Origin: DASWLF01 sp963768765
GTDB taxonomy: Bacteria > Desulfobacterota > Desulfobaccia > Desulfobaccales > 0-14-0-80-60-11
NCBI GenBank assembly: GCA_963768765.1
Contig: CAVYJK010000021.1
Span: forward strand, 496,001-560,000
Length of the DNA stretch: 64,000 bases
Direction: 5' to 3'
Part shown: in pieces, positions 36,016 to 44,954 of the stretch
How the letters are laid out: each line of letters opens with the position of its first letter
How positions within the stretch are numbered: position 1 is the stretch's first letter
Made by a program: the position numbers and the translations under genes
Notes under the pieces: model-generated
What the model was told of the DNA's origin: nothing
The model's database searches: none
What the model saw: the letters and a program-made list of their open reading frames with translations, nothing else

Positions 36016-36384
36016 TCATTGCACCGCGCCCTCGCCGGGGTCCACCTGGAACTTCAGGGCCTCGGGGCGCCCGGTGCGGTCGATGTACCGGTTCCAGATG
36101 TCCCGCAGGTCCTGAATGGCCCGCTTCACGTCCAGCTCCACCCCCTGGGCCCGCAGCTGCCCCAGGCAGTAATAGAGCTCGTTGAGTAGCCGGATGTGGG
36201 TGATGCCCACCACCTGGTCGAAATCGCTCTCCTCCAGGGACTCCAGGTTCAGCTTCTCCAGCTCCGACAGTTCGTGGAGGATCTCCTGGGCGATGCCGGT
36301 GAGCAGGTCCTGGTAGTACTCCGGGCGGGAGAGGTCGATCCGGCGCCCCCGGCTCAGGGTGACGGCGGCGGGTGCGTCTGCCAT
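36016..36384 (-). CDS. Hypothetical helical protein next to IMP cyclohydrolase
   Basis: This 122-residue acidic protein is mainly helical, with Leu- and Glu-rich segments (QEILHELSELEKLNLESLEES, RLLNELYYCLGQLRAQGVEL). No family is recognised. Its ATG begins immediately after the TAG of the IMP cyclohydrolase gene, so the two form one transcript and may be functionally linked. A small accessory or scaffold protein is possible, but unproven. Confidence 0.6.
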   Translation of the reverse strand: MADAPAAVTLSRGRRIDLSRPEYYQDLLTGIAQEILHELSELEKLNLESLEESDFDQVVGITHIRLLNELYYCLGQLRAQGVELDVKRAIQDLRDIWNRYIDRTGRPEALKFQVDPGEGAVQ

Positions 36385-36987
36385 CTAGCAGGCCGGGCCT
36401 TTCTCCACCAGGTAGCGGTAAATGGCCCCGTCGTACTCGTGGGTCAACTTGAAGACCTTGGCCGCCAGCATGAAGCGGGTGCTCACGTTGGTGGCGCCCT
36501 TGTTCATCTTCATTTCGTGCATGACGTGGCCATAGTCCGCCGGGTCCACCACCACCGTCACGCCCTGGTAATTCTTGGCCGCGGCCCGGAGCAGGGTGGG
36601 GCCGCCGATGTCGATGTTTTCGATGGCGTCCTCCAGGGTGCAGCCCGGCTTGGCGATGGCCTGCTCGAACTGGTACAGGTTCACCACCACCAGGTCGATG
36701 GGCTGGATACCGTGCTTGGCCATCTGCTCCAGGTGGGCCGGCAGGTCCCGGCGCCCTAGGATGCCGCCGTGAATCCTGGGGTGCAGGGTCTTTACCCGGC
36801 CGTCCAGCATCTCGGGAAAGCCGGTGTAGTCCGAGACCTCCACCACGGACACGCCGCCGCCCCGCAGCATCTTGGCGGTGCCGCCGGTGGAGAGGATTTC
36901 CACCTGGTAGCCGGCCAGAAACTGGGCGAATTCCAGCAAGCCGCTCTTATCGGTGACGCTCATCAGGGCCCGGGAGATGGGTTTCAT
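36385..36987 (-). CDS. Stand-alone IMP cyclohydrolase (N-terminal domain of PurH)
   Basis: The 200-residue protein is only the MGS-like N-terminal domain of PurH. It reads ALMSVTDKSGLLEFAQFL, ILSTGGTAKML, DYTGFPEMLDGRVKTLHPRIHGGILGRR, and NIDIGGPTLLRAAAKNY. This domain closes FAICAR to IMP. Normal bifunctional PurH (~520 residues) has a second AICAR transformylase domain, missing here with no sign of a truncation; the 122-aa gene follows directly. A separate formyltransferase must be encoded elsewhere. Confidence 0.92.
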   Translation of the reverse strand: MKPISRALMSVTDKSGLLEFAQFLAGYQVEILSTGGTAKMLRGGGVSVVEVSDYTGFPEMLDGRVKTLHPRIHGGILGRRDLPAHLEQMAKHGIQPIDLVVVNLYQFEQAIAKPGCTLEDAIENIDIGGPTLLRAAAKNYQGVTVVVDPADYGHVMHEMKMNKGATNVSTRFMLAAKVFKLTHEYDGAIYRYLVEKGPAC

Positions 36988-37351
36988 GAGGCTTCCTCCA
37001 TAAGCTTATATTACCCTGCCCTTGGGGCCTAATGGCTGCAAATAGCGAGGACGCCCCGGTCCGCAAGCCTGGCCTGCCCTTAGAAGGACGGGTTTTGGAA
37101 AAACTACTATAGGTCCGGGATTAATGCAAGGGCGGAGCGGGGGTCGCCTGCCGCTGGCTCCTGATAAAGAGCAACTTTTTCCCTCCCCCTTGAAGGAGGA
37201 GGGTCGGGGTGGGGGTGACGGGTAGGGGCAGGGCGCGCTCCGCCCCCACCGTTCTCTACCGTGCTCCTCCCACCAGGGGCAGGTGAAGGAGCCGACTTGC
37301 CACCCCCGTATTTTTCTTTTCTGCACGCGGCATTCTGCGGTAAGATAAAGC
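36988..37351. other. Intergenic region with repeat fragments
   Basis: About 360 bases with no supported gene. A GC-rich stretch around 37185-37255 (GAGGAGGGTCGGGGTGGGGG, then a CGCCCCCACCG arm) resembles the other palindromic repeats but is degenerate. Promoters of the divergent genes lie here. Confidence 0.35.
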
Positions 37352-38560
37352 ATGCGTTTTGTGATTATCGGGGCCAGCGCCGCGGGTTGCCAGGCGGCGG
37401 AGACCCTCAGGCGCTACGCCCCCCAAAGCCCCATCACCCTGGTCAGCGAGGAGCCCCGGCCCCTTTACAGCCGCCCTTTGCTCACGTATCTCTTGAGCGG
37501 CGAGGTTCCAAGGGACCGCATCTGGCTGAAGGACGATGATTATTTCAGGCAGTGGGGGTTTGACGCGGTCCTGGGCGAGGCGGTGATCCGGGTGGACCCC
37601 CGGGCCCGGGAGGTGCGCCTGGCCTCCGGCCGGGCCCTGCCGTATGACCGGCTGCTCATCGCCTCCGGGGCCCGGCCCCGGCGGCCGGGGATTCCCGGGG
37701 AGGACCTAACCGGGGTCTTCACCCTGCGCACCCTGGCGGACTTGCAGCGCCTGGAGGCGGGCCTGCCGGCGGACGCCCCCGTGGCGGTGGTGGGGGCCGG
37801 CGCCGTGGGGTGCAAGGCGGCGGAAGCCCTGGCCCACCGGGGCCTCAAGGTGATCTTGCTGGAAGCGGAGGCCCGGGCCCTCCCCCGGGTGCTGGATGGG
37901 GCGGCCGCGGCGCTCTTGCACCAAGCCCTGGCCCGGCAGGGGGTGGACCTGAACCTGCAGGCCCGCCCCGCAGCCGTCCTGGGGGACCGCGGCCGGGTCC
38001 GGGCCCTGGTCCTGGCCGACGGCCGGGAAGTTGCCGCCGGGGCGGCGCTCTTCGCCACCGGCGTCCTTCCCAACCTGGAGTTCCTGGAAGGCGCCGGGCT
38101 CACCGGGGAGGGCGGCCTCACCGTGGACGCGCTGCTTAAAACCGCGGACCCCCACATCTATGCCGCCGGGGACTGCACCCGGGCCCCCCACTTCCTCACG
38201 GGGGCGCCCGCCTACTACCCCATCTGGCCGGTGGCCGCGGCCCAGGGGCGCATCGCCGGGGCCAATCTGGCGGGGGCGCGGCTCGCCTACGCCGGGGTCC
38301 TGCCCCAGAACAGCATTTCCCTGGGGGGCTTCCACCTCATCAGCGGCGGCCTGGGGCCCGCCGAGGCGGGCGAGGATTGTGAAATCGTTACTGAATTGGA
38401 TAAGCATCGGGGCCGGTACCGGCGCCTGGTTTACCGCCAGGGCCGCCTGGTGGGCCTCACCTTCGTGGGGGAAATCGAGGACGCGGGCCTCTATTTCCAG
38501 CTCATGGCCCGGCAACTGCCGATCCAGGAGCCGGTAACCCCGGGGCAAATGTGGGGGTGA
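37352..38560 (+). CDS. FAD-dependent pyridine nucleotide-disulfide oxidoreductase family protein
   Basis: The 402-residue protein has an N-terminal FAD-binding motif (GASAAGCQAAETLRR), the SEEPRPLYSRPLLTYLLSG block, and the second nucleotide motif (VVGAGAVGCKAAEALAHRG) for NAD(P). A third motif IYAAGDCTRAP binds FAD. This is the NADH:ferredoxin-type oxidoreductase group that often pairs with CooF-like Fe-S proteins. It lacks a CxxC redox pair in the usual place. The ferredoxin gene follows 95 bases downstream on the same strand, so the two probably make an electron-transfer module between NAD(P)H and ferredoxin. Confidence 0.9.
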   Translation: MRFVIIGASAAGCQAAETLRRYAPQSPITLVSEEPRPLYSRPLLTYLLSGEVPRDRIWLKDDDYFRQWGFDAVLGEAVIRVDPRAREVRLASGRALPYDRLLIASGARPRRPGIPGEDLTGVFTLRTLADLQRLEAGLPADAPVAVVGAGAVGCKAAEALAHRGLKVILLEAEARALPRVLDGAAAALLHQALARQGVDLNLQARPAAVLGDRGRVRALVLADGREVAAGAALFATGVLPNLEFLEGAGLTGEGGLTVDALLKTADPHIYAAGDCTRAPHFLTGAPAYYPIWPVAAAQGRIAGANLAGARLAYAGVLPQNSISLGGFHLISGGLGPAEAGEDCEIVTELDKHRGRYRRLVYRQGRLVGLTFVGEIEDAGLYFQLMARQLPIQEPVTPGQMWG

Positions 38561-38655
38561 GGAAGCTATTATTACTTAATGGGAAGAGATAAGAGATTGC
38601 GCTTTCAAAAAGGAAAAAAACCAGAAAATTATTTATTATTTATGGGGTCAAGGTA

Positions 38656-39250
38656 ATGAAAACCGTCATTGTTCGCCCGGAGCGCTGCGTCGGCTGTCTC
38701 CAGTGCCGCCTGGCCTGCGCGGTGGAGCATTCCCGGTCCAAGGAACTGGCCGCGGCCATCGGCGAAGCGGTCCGGCCCCAAGCCCCGGCTGCGCATCTAT
38801 CCGGGGAGGGTCAATCTCGCCTTTCCCAACAAGTGCCGCCACTGCGACCCGGCCCCCTGCCAGGAAGTCTGCATCGCCGGGGCCATCAGCCGGGACGCAG
38901 CCCGGGGCACGGTGGAGATCGACCCCCACCGCTGCATCCGCTGCGCCATGTGCGCCATGGCCTGCCCCTTCGGGGTGCTCACCTACGCCCCGGTTTTCCA
39001 GGCCCCGGAGCGGGCCGCGGTGGCCCTCAAATGCGACCAGTGCCCGGAGCGGGAGGGGGCCGGCAGGGTGCCCGCCTGCGTGGAGGCCTGCAAAGTGGGG
39101 GCCCTCACCTACGGCGACTGGGAGAAGGCCCAGGAAGATAAAGGGCGAGCCCTGGCCCAGGCCTTTTTCGGGTCGCTGCAAGGCGGGAACGAGGCCGGGC
39201 CCTGCCTGCCGGAGAGCATCCGCCTTTGGCGCCAGTTATCAGGATGTTGA
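38656..39250 (+). CDS. CooF-like 4Fe-4S ferredoxin, four-cluster type (frameshifted)
   Basis: The protein has about 197 residues after removing one base near 38782. Four CxxCxxCxxxC-type groups are visible: ERCVGCLQCRLACAVEH, KCRHCDPAPCQEVC, RCIRCAMCAMACPF and CDQCPEREGAG with a following CVEAC. The layout matches HycB/CooF-type electron carriers with four [4Fe-4S] clusters. CooF passes electrons from carbon monoxide dehydrogenase to hydrogenase or other acceptors. The partner oxidoreductase lies directly upstream. No CooS is in the window. Confidence 0.9.
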
Positions 39251-39254
39251 AGAA

Positions 39255-39300
39255 GTGATTTTAGGGGTGGGCCGGGGGACAAAAGCCCCCCGCCCTCCTC
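39255..39300. repeat. Palindromic intergenic repeat, copy E
   Basis: GTGATTTTAGGGGTGGGCCG is followed by GGGGacaaaagCCCC and a CGCCCTCC arm directly behind the ferredoxin stop. It matches copy C (24107-24158) almost base for base over ~35 positions. Confidence 0.75.
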
Positions 39301-39447
39301 AAGTACCCCTATCCCCTTCCCTGAGAAAGCGATTTTTCAGAGGTCTCAAATCAGCATAAAAAACGGCGGGCGCGGAGGCCCGCCCCACCGTCAATAATTG
39401 TCTGGCATGGGCTCCAAACGCCGAACCGTCAGCAAACTGGAAAAATA

Positions 39448-39898
39448 CTAACTCAAAAAGATGCGCAAGGCTTCCTGTTTCAGGCGGCGCAGCTCTTCTT
39501 CCGCCTGGCGCAGCTGCTTCTGATGGAGGGCGTGCCGGATCTTGCGGATGATTTCGTCCAGGACTCAGCGGCTTGTAGACGATGTCCACCTGCTCCAGAT
39601 AAAACATCTGTTGCGTCTGGGTCCGCCGCTGCATCATGACGATGAAGCGGGTGGAGGGGTAGCGGTGGCGGGCATTCTCCAGGAGGCGCTGGTAGTCCGG
39701 TTGTCTGAGGTCGGTGATCACCAGGTCATAGGAGCACTCATCCAGGGCCGCCAGGGCCTCGGCCACCGAGTTCGCCAGCCTGAAATCGTCGTAGCCGCAG
39801 AGCTTGATGACGGAGGAGAGGAACTGCCGGCACCACTCCTCCGGGTCCACCACCAGGATGCGGGCCTGGCAAGCGCTTTCTCTGTCTTCCATGGACAT
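39448..39898 (-). CDS. Single-domain response regulator (frameshifted)
   Basis: The protein has about 149 residues after removing one base near 39562. A receiver domain is present: RILVVDPEEWCRQFLSSVIK at the start, the phosphoacceptor in YDLVITDLRQPD and the Lys in VDIVYKPL, followed by DEIIRKIRHALHQKQLRQAEEELRRL. The helical tail may be a coiled coil. AAGGAG lies nine bases before the ATG. There is no output domain and no adjacent kinase, so the partner kinase is elsewhere. Confidence 0.8.
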
Positions 39899-40041
39899 GG
39901 GGGGTGTCTCCTTGCAGAAAGACCTGCATAAATTTACTACGGAATGGGCTCGCTGGCAAGGGGAGCCGGAATTTTCCCGGCCCCAAACCCGTAAGGGCGG
40001 GTTTAACCCCCGCCCCGGTGCTGGCATATTTCTCTGGGGGG

Positions 40042-41403
40042 TCAGCAATCCGGGACGATGATCTCCTCTTCGGGATAGATGGGATTGAGGATCAGGCCGG
40101 TCATTACCTTGGGGTAGAAATAAGTGGATTTCCGGGGCATGATCAGGCCGGCGGAAGCCACGTCCTGCACCTGCCCGATGCGGGTGGGGTTCAGCAGAAA
40201 GGCCAGGCGGGCGTCCCCCCGGACCACCGCGGCCACGACTTCGCTGATCTTGCTGCTGTATTTGCAGGTCTCCTGGTCGTCCTGGGCCCTGGCATCCAGC
40301 CCCAGGACCTTTTCGAAGATGAGGTAGTTGAGCACCGCCACGTCCAGCCGGGCCAGGGCCGGGTGCATCTGCCGGGCCAGCAGGTTTTGGCGCACCCCGG
40401 GCCGCAGCTGCAGGAGCCAGGCCTTGCGCCCGAAGCCCAGGAGAATAAAGGCGGTCTCCCCCCGCCCGGCGTCCGCCAGGCTCTGCTGCAGAAACTCTTC
40501 GTAAGCCTCTCCGAACTCATTGACGGAGGGCAAGGCCACGATCTCGAAATATTCCTTCAGCCGTCCCAGCACCTTGGCCTCATCGGCCTGCTTCAGCCTG
40601 GGCCCCCCCAGCAGGCGGTGGGCCATGAGAATGACCAGGTCCGGATCATAAATATTGGAAAGGTACATGAGGGTGTAGTTGAAGGCCGCCCGGGGAGAGG
40701 CATTGGGATAGTGGACCTTGAGCAGCTTTTGATAATTGAGGGAAGTTTCGTAGCGGTGATGCCCGTCGGCAATAAACAGGGGCAGCTCCGCCAGGGCCTG
40801 GTGCACCGCCTTCAGGGCGGCGGGCTCCGTCACCGCATAGAGGCGCTGCCCGTAGCCCAAGGTGTCTTCAAAGGCCGTGAGGGGCGCCGGCGGCAAACTG
40901 ACGCGCAACTGTCCCAGCACCCGGTTGTCGGGGTCCGGGAAGATGGAAAAAATGGGGGAAAAATGGGCCTGGGAGTGCTTGAACAACTCCAGGCGGTCGG
41001 CCTTGGCCGCGGAAAAAGTCTGTTCGTGGGGGCGGATTACTCCCCCGCTGAGGGGCTCCAGGCGGACCAGGGCCGCCAGGCCCTTCCGGATGCGCTTTTG
41101 GCCCGCGTGCAGGAATTCGGTTTCCCAATAATAGAAGGCCGGCTCGGCATCCCGCACCAGCACGCCTTCTTTCTGCCACTGGCGAAACAGGGCGGCGGCC
41201 CGGGTATAGCGGTTGTGCAGCAGATCGTCCCCCGGCAGGGTCTGGGGCAGAATCAGGTGCACCATGTTGTTGGGGTGCCGGGCGGCGAAGGCCTCCCGCT
41301 CCTCGGGGCGGATCACGTCATAGGGGGGCGTGACCACCTCCGTCAGATTCGGCACCCTGGCGGGGTTATAATGGAGCCCCCGGAAAGGGGCAACTAGGGC
41401 CAC
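40042..41403 (-). CDS. DUF1015 family protein
   Basis: The 453-residue protein matches DUF1015: VAPFRGLHYNPARVPNLTEVVTPPYDVIRPEE at the start, NMVHLILP, LFIADGHHRYETSLNY in the middle and RLAFLLNPTRIGQVQDVASAGLIMPRKSTYFYPKVMTGLI near the end. The function is not established, though the family tends to sit with amino acid or D-3-phosphoglycerate metabolism. The frame is open upstream to 41481, but the GTG at 41403 has AGGAGG nine bases before it and starts exactly at the conserved region. Confidence 0.88.
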   Translation of the reverse strand: MALVAPFRGLHYNPARVPNLTEVVTPPYDVIRPEEREAFAARHPNNMVHLILPQTLPGDDLLHNRYTRAAALFRQWQKEGVLVRDAEPAFYYWETEFLHAGQKRIRKGLAALVRLEPLSGGVIRPHEQTFSAAKADRLELFKHSQAHFSPIFSIFPDPDNRVLGQLRVSLPPAPLTAFEDTLGYGQRLYAVTEPAALKAVHQALAELPLFIADGHHRYETSLNYQKLLKVHYPNASPRAAFNYTLMYLSNIYDPDLVILMAHRLLGGPRLKQADEAKVLGRLKEYFEIVALPSVNEFGEAYEEFLQQSLADAGRGETAFILLGFGRKAWLLQLRPGVRQNLLARQMHPALARLDVAVLNYLIFEKVLGLDARAQDDQETCKYSSKISEVVAAVVRGDARLAFLLNPTRIGQVQDVASAGLIMPRKSTYFYPKVMTGLILNPIYPEEEIIVPDC

Positions 41404-41525
41404 TTCGATAATCCTCCTGAGGCTGGGTAACTCGTTAAATTTACCACCGATGAACCTTACGTCAATAGTTAATGCGACCAACCGGCATTTCCAGGGGGCG
41501 TCGCTTTAAAACCTCAAAAAAAATA

Positions 41526-41554
41526 TTGACCAGGTATACTCTAAAAGTTATATA
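41526..41554 (+). promoter_or_regulatory. Candidate sigma-70 promoter for speD
   Basis: TTGACC at 41526-41531 and TATATA at 41549-41554 are 17 bases apart in an AT-rich spacer. speD starts 264 bases downstream, so a long leader would exist. No known riboswitch could be recognised in it. Confidence 0.5.
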
Positions 41555-41817
41555 TTTTTGAATAATCTTGATTAAGGGATGGGCATATGCGGATAGCCCC
41601 TTTTGCAGCTTGGAAAGGGGTTAACAAGGTTTCGGGGCCAAAAAATTTGGGGCGGTGACGCTCCCTTCCTCGTGCTCTCCGGAACGGTTGCCGGGAGCCC
41701 AAGACCTTATTCTCCCTGGAAGCCCAGATTCCAGGGTGCGTAGCCTTGAGGCACGCATGGATTGCCTGCCGGGCATTCCCCGGTGACGCTCAACCCTGGT
41801 GCGAGGAGGACGAAAAT

Positions 41818-42255
41818 TTGAAAAGATCGGCCCTTGGTTTCGGACTGCACCTGACCCTGGACGGCTATGGTTGTAGTTATGAGCGGCTGACGAACCTGGA
41901 CGCCATCTATGAGTTCTTAGACACTTGCCCGGACCTGATCCAGATGACCAAAATCATGCCGCCTTACGTTTTCAAGTATAACGGTAAGGTGCCTGAGGAT
42001 TGGGGGCTGTCCGGGTTTGTGCTCATCGCTGAAAGTCACATCAGTATTCATACCTTTCCCGAGCGGGGCTACCTCAGCCTGGACGTCTTTTCCTGCAAAG
42101 GTTTTGATTACGATCAAGCGGTGGCCTATGTCACCAAAATGTTCGACATCTCCCGCCATGAGCTCAATCTCTTGGACCGGGGCCTGGAGTTTCCCCGGGA
42201 AGTCAGGACCGTGGAACGGATCCTGCGTCAGGAGCGGAAACAGTTGCGAGGTTGA
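41818..42255 (+). CDS. speD: S-adenosylmethionine decarboxylase proenzyme
   Basis: The 145-residue bacterial-type AdoMetDC makes decarboxylated SAM for spermidine synthesis. It is made as a proenzyme that cleaves itself between Glu72 and Ser73 in AESHISIHTFPE to form a pyruvoyl group. The YLSLDVFSC strand and GFGLHLTLDGYGC start are typical. The TTG at 41818 is preferred because GAGGAGG lies eight bases before it; the frame continues upstream without conserved residues. The corC gene starts three bases downstream. No speE is nearby. Confidence 0.92.
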   Translation: MKRSALGFGLHLTLDGYGCSYERLTNLDAIYEFLDTCPDLIQMTKIMPPYVFKYNGKVPEDWGLSGFVLIAESHISIHTFPERGYLSLDVFSCKGFDYDQAVAYVTKMFDISRHELNLLDRGLEFPREVRTVERILRQERKQLRG

Positions 42256-42257
42256 GC

Positions 42258-43112
42258 ATGGAAGGGGCCGATAGCTCTCCCCCCGGCTTGCTTAAGCGCC
42301 TCCGGCAGCGGCTCTCCCGCAGGACCATCACCCAGCCGGAGGACCTGGAACGCGAAATCCAGCACATCATCGATGAGGGCGCAGAACGGGGCCTCATTAC
42401 CCGGGAAGAAGGCGATCTGATCGGGAGTATCTTTGAGTTCAAAGATACCCTGGTCCGGGAAATCATGGTGCCCCGTCTGGAGATGGTGGGGGTGGAACGC
42501 CACACCCCCTTGAACCAGATCATCGCCCTGGTCCTGGAGTGCGGCCACTCCCGTTTCCCCGTCTTCGAGGGCGACATCGACCATATCAAGGGCATCCTCC
42601 TGGCCAAGGACCTCCTGGTCTTCTGGCAGACCCCCGAGGAGACCTTGGACCTGGACCGGGTGTTGCGCCCCGCCTACTTTATCCCTGAAAGCAAGAAGAT
42701 CAGCGACCTGCTGCGGGACCTGGTGGAGGGCAAGACCCAGATCGCCATCGTCATCGATGAGTACGGCGGCACCGCCGGCCTCATCACCCTGGAAGACATC
42801 CTGGAGGAGATCGTCGGCGAGATCTACGACGAGTACGACCGCATGGAGCCCCGCCTGGTACCCCAGGAAGACGGCTCCGTCCTGGTGGACGCCCGCCTTG
42901 ACGTGGAAGAGCTCATGGACCACTTCAGCCTTCCCCGGCCGGAAGGCAAATTCGAATCCGTGGGGGGCCTGCTCATCCACCTGCTGGGCCGGGTGCCCCA
43001 GCTTAATGACCAGGTGGCCATGGAAAACCTGGAACTCACCGTGGTGGAGGCCGACGAGCGCCGGGCTAAACAGGTGCGGGCCCGCATGCTGCCACCAGCG
43101 GCGGAGGAATGA
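42258..43112 (+). CDS. CorC/HlyC-type CBS-domain transporter-associated protein
   Basis: The 284-residue protein has the HlyC/CorC layout without membrane helices. A leading acidic region (GLITREEGDLIGSIFEFKDTLVREIMVPRLEM) precedes two CBS domains (HSRFPVFEG, and IVIDEYGGTAGLITLEDILEEIVGEIYDEYD). The C-terminal CorC_HlyC domain shows DGSVLVDARLDVEELMDHF and ESVGGLLIHLLGRVP. It usually regulates magnesium or cobalt efflux. It is the gene before lnt, as in many proteobacteria. Confidence 0.92.
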   Translation: MEGADSSPPGLLKRLRQRLSRRTITQPEDLEREIQHIIDEGAERGLITREEGDLIGSIFEFKDTLVREIMVPRLEMVGVERHTPLNQIIALVLECGHSRFPVFEGDIDHIKGILLAKDLLVFWQTPEETLDLDRVLRPAYFIPESKKISDLLRDLVEGKTQIAIVIDEYGGTAGLITLEDILEEIVGEIYDEYDRMEPRLVPQEDGSVLVDARLDVEELMDHFSLPRPEGKFESVGGLLIHLLGRVPQLNDQVAMENLELTVVEADERRAKQVRARMLPPAAEE

Positions 43113-43245
43113 TTTTTGGGGGAAGGGCTAAGGGCCACGGCCCTCAAACTCAACAAGCTTTCTGGGCCAGGATCGCGAGCTCGCTCCGCCCCTGTGGAGT
43201 GGAGCGGCCTCTGCCCTTCCCCACAAAACCTTCTCAAGGGAACTT

Positions 43246-44778
43246 ATGCCATCGGCTTTGCGCCCGTCGCATTTCGGGGCCGCCATCCTCTCCGGGCTCC
43301 TGTTGGCCGCGGCCTTTCCCAAGTGGGACCAGGCCTATCTGCTGGTCTTCGCCCTGGTGCCCCTGCTCTGGGCCCTTCGGGGCCGGTCCCTGAAGGGTGC
43401 CTTCTTCCTGGGTCTGGTCTCCGGGTTGGCCCACTATCTGGGGCTGCTCTACTGGATCGTTTATGTCACCCATGTCTTTGGCCACCTGCCCCTGCCTGTG
43501 TCTCTGGGGGTGCTGTTTTTGCTGGCCGGCTACCTCGCCCTCTACCGGGCCTTCTGGGCCCTGGGGGTGAACTGGGGCGCGGCTCGGGGCTTGAGCCTGC
43601 TGTGGTGGGCCCCGGTCCTCTGGGTCGTGCTGGAGTTCGGCCAGACCTACATCATCAGCGGCTTTCCCTGGGAGCTGCTGGGCAACGGCCTCTACCAGTA
43701 TCCTCCCCTGCTGCAGCCGGCGGACGTAACCGGGGTCTACGGCCTCTCTTTCCTGGTGGTGCTGGTCAACGTCAGCCTGTACCGCTTTTGGTTCTCCCGG
43801 GCCTTGAAGGTCCGCCGCTGGCGCCACGTCCCCGTGGTTTGCCTCATCCTGGCGCTGTGGGCGGGCTACGGCTGGTACCGTCTGGGTGAAGTCCGGCAGC
43901 TGGAGGCCATTAGCCCCAAAATCAAGGTGGCTGTAACCCAGGGGAATATCAAGCAGGGGGAAAAGTGGCAGAAGGAGATGGTGCTGGCCACCCTGGACCG
44001 CTACTCCGAATTGACTCAAAAAGTTAAAGGGGCCCGGCTCATCATCTGGCCGGAAACCGCGGCGCCCTTCTTCTTCCTGCGCACCCCGGAGCTCACCGCC
44101 CGGGTCCAGGAAATCGCCCGGGAGTCCGATGGCTACCTGCTCTTCGGCAGCCCCGCCTGGGAGCTCACCCCCGAAGGTGAGCGCTATTTCAACCGGGCCT
44201 ACTTGCTCTCTCCCCAGGGCGAAGTGGTGGGCTACTATGACAAGGCCCACCTGGTGCCTTACGGCGAATACGTGCCGCTGAAGCGGTTTTTCCCCTTCAT
44301 CAGCAAGATGGTGCCTATGATCGGGGATTTTGCCGAAGGACCGGTGGGGGCCACCGTGTCCCTGCAGGAAGGGGCCATCGGTCCCCTGGTCTGCTACGAG
44401 TCCATCTTTCCCTACCTTTCCCGGGCCCAGGTGGAAAACGGGGCGCGGCTTTTGGTGAACATCACCAACGACGCCTGGTTCGGGAAGACCAGCGCCGCCT
44501 ACCAGCATCTGTCCATGGCGGTGCTGCGGGCGGTGGAGAACCACGTCTGTCTGGCCCGGGCCGCCAACACCGGCATTTCCGCCTTCATCGACGCCCAGGG
44601 CCGCATCCTATGGCAATCGGAGCTTTTCGTCCCCGAGGCCCACGCTCTGGAACTGGCCTGGCTCCCCGGCGGCAGCCTTTACACCCGCATCGGCGATGTC
44701 TTCGCCTGGGCCTGCGTGGTCCTGGTGGGCCTGGCCCTCATCCTGGCCCGCCGACGGGTGGGGATGAGGAGAAAGTAG
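43246..44778 (+). CDS. lnt: Apolipoprotein N-acyltransferase
   Basis: The 510-residue membrane enzyme adds the third acyl chain to lipoproteins. About six N-terminal helices precede a nitrilase-like domain with the catalytic Glu (WPETAAPFFF, about 269), Lys (YDKAHLVPYGEYVPL, about 333) and Cys (GPLVCYESIFPYLSR, about 382). A final helix closes the protein. Length and motifs match Escherichia coli Lnt. It follows corC after a 133-base gap containing a degenerate palindromic repeat. Confidence 0.95.
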   Translation: MPSALRPSHFGAAILSGLLLAAAFPKWDQAYLLVFALVPLLWALRGRSLKGAFFLGLVSGLAHYLGLLYWIVYVTHVFGHLPLPVSLGVLFLLAGYLALYRAFWALGVNWGAARGLSLLWWAPVLWVVLEFGQTYIISGFPWELLGNGLYQYPPLLQPADVTGVYGLSFLVVLVNVSLYRFWFSRALKVRRWRHVPVVCLILALWAGYGWYRLGEVRQLEAISPKIKVAVTQGNIKQGEKWQKEMVLATLDRYSELTQKVKGARLIIWPETAAPFFFLRTPELTARVQEIARESDGYLLFGSPAWELTPEGERYFNRAYLLSPQGEVVGYYDKAHLVPYGEYVPLKRFFPFISKMVPMIGDFAEGPVGATVSLQEGAIGPLVCYESIFPYLSRAQVENGARLLVNITNDAWFGKTSAAYQHLSMAVLRAVENHVCLARAANTGISAFIDAQGRILWQSELFVPEAHALELAWLPGGSLYTRIGDVFAWACVVLVGLALILARRRVGMRRK

Positions 44779-44954
44779 AGTGGGGCGAGGGCCAGGGGCC
44801 CCGACTTCCCCGGCCAAATAAATCAGCCTTAAGGGATTGGGGGTAGGGGTCTGGGGGACGGGGTAAGGGCTGCCTGCCCTTAGCCCCCGCCCCCAGCTAT
44901 TTTTATGGCCAGGGACCCATGGGCTCCTGGCCATAAATGATTTATAATATTTTC

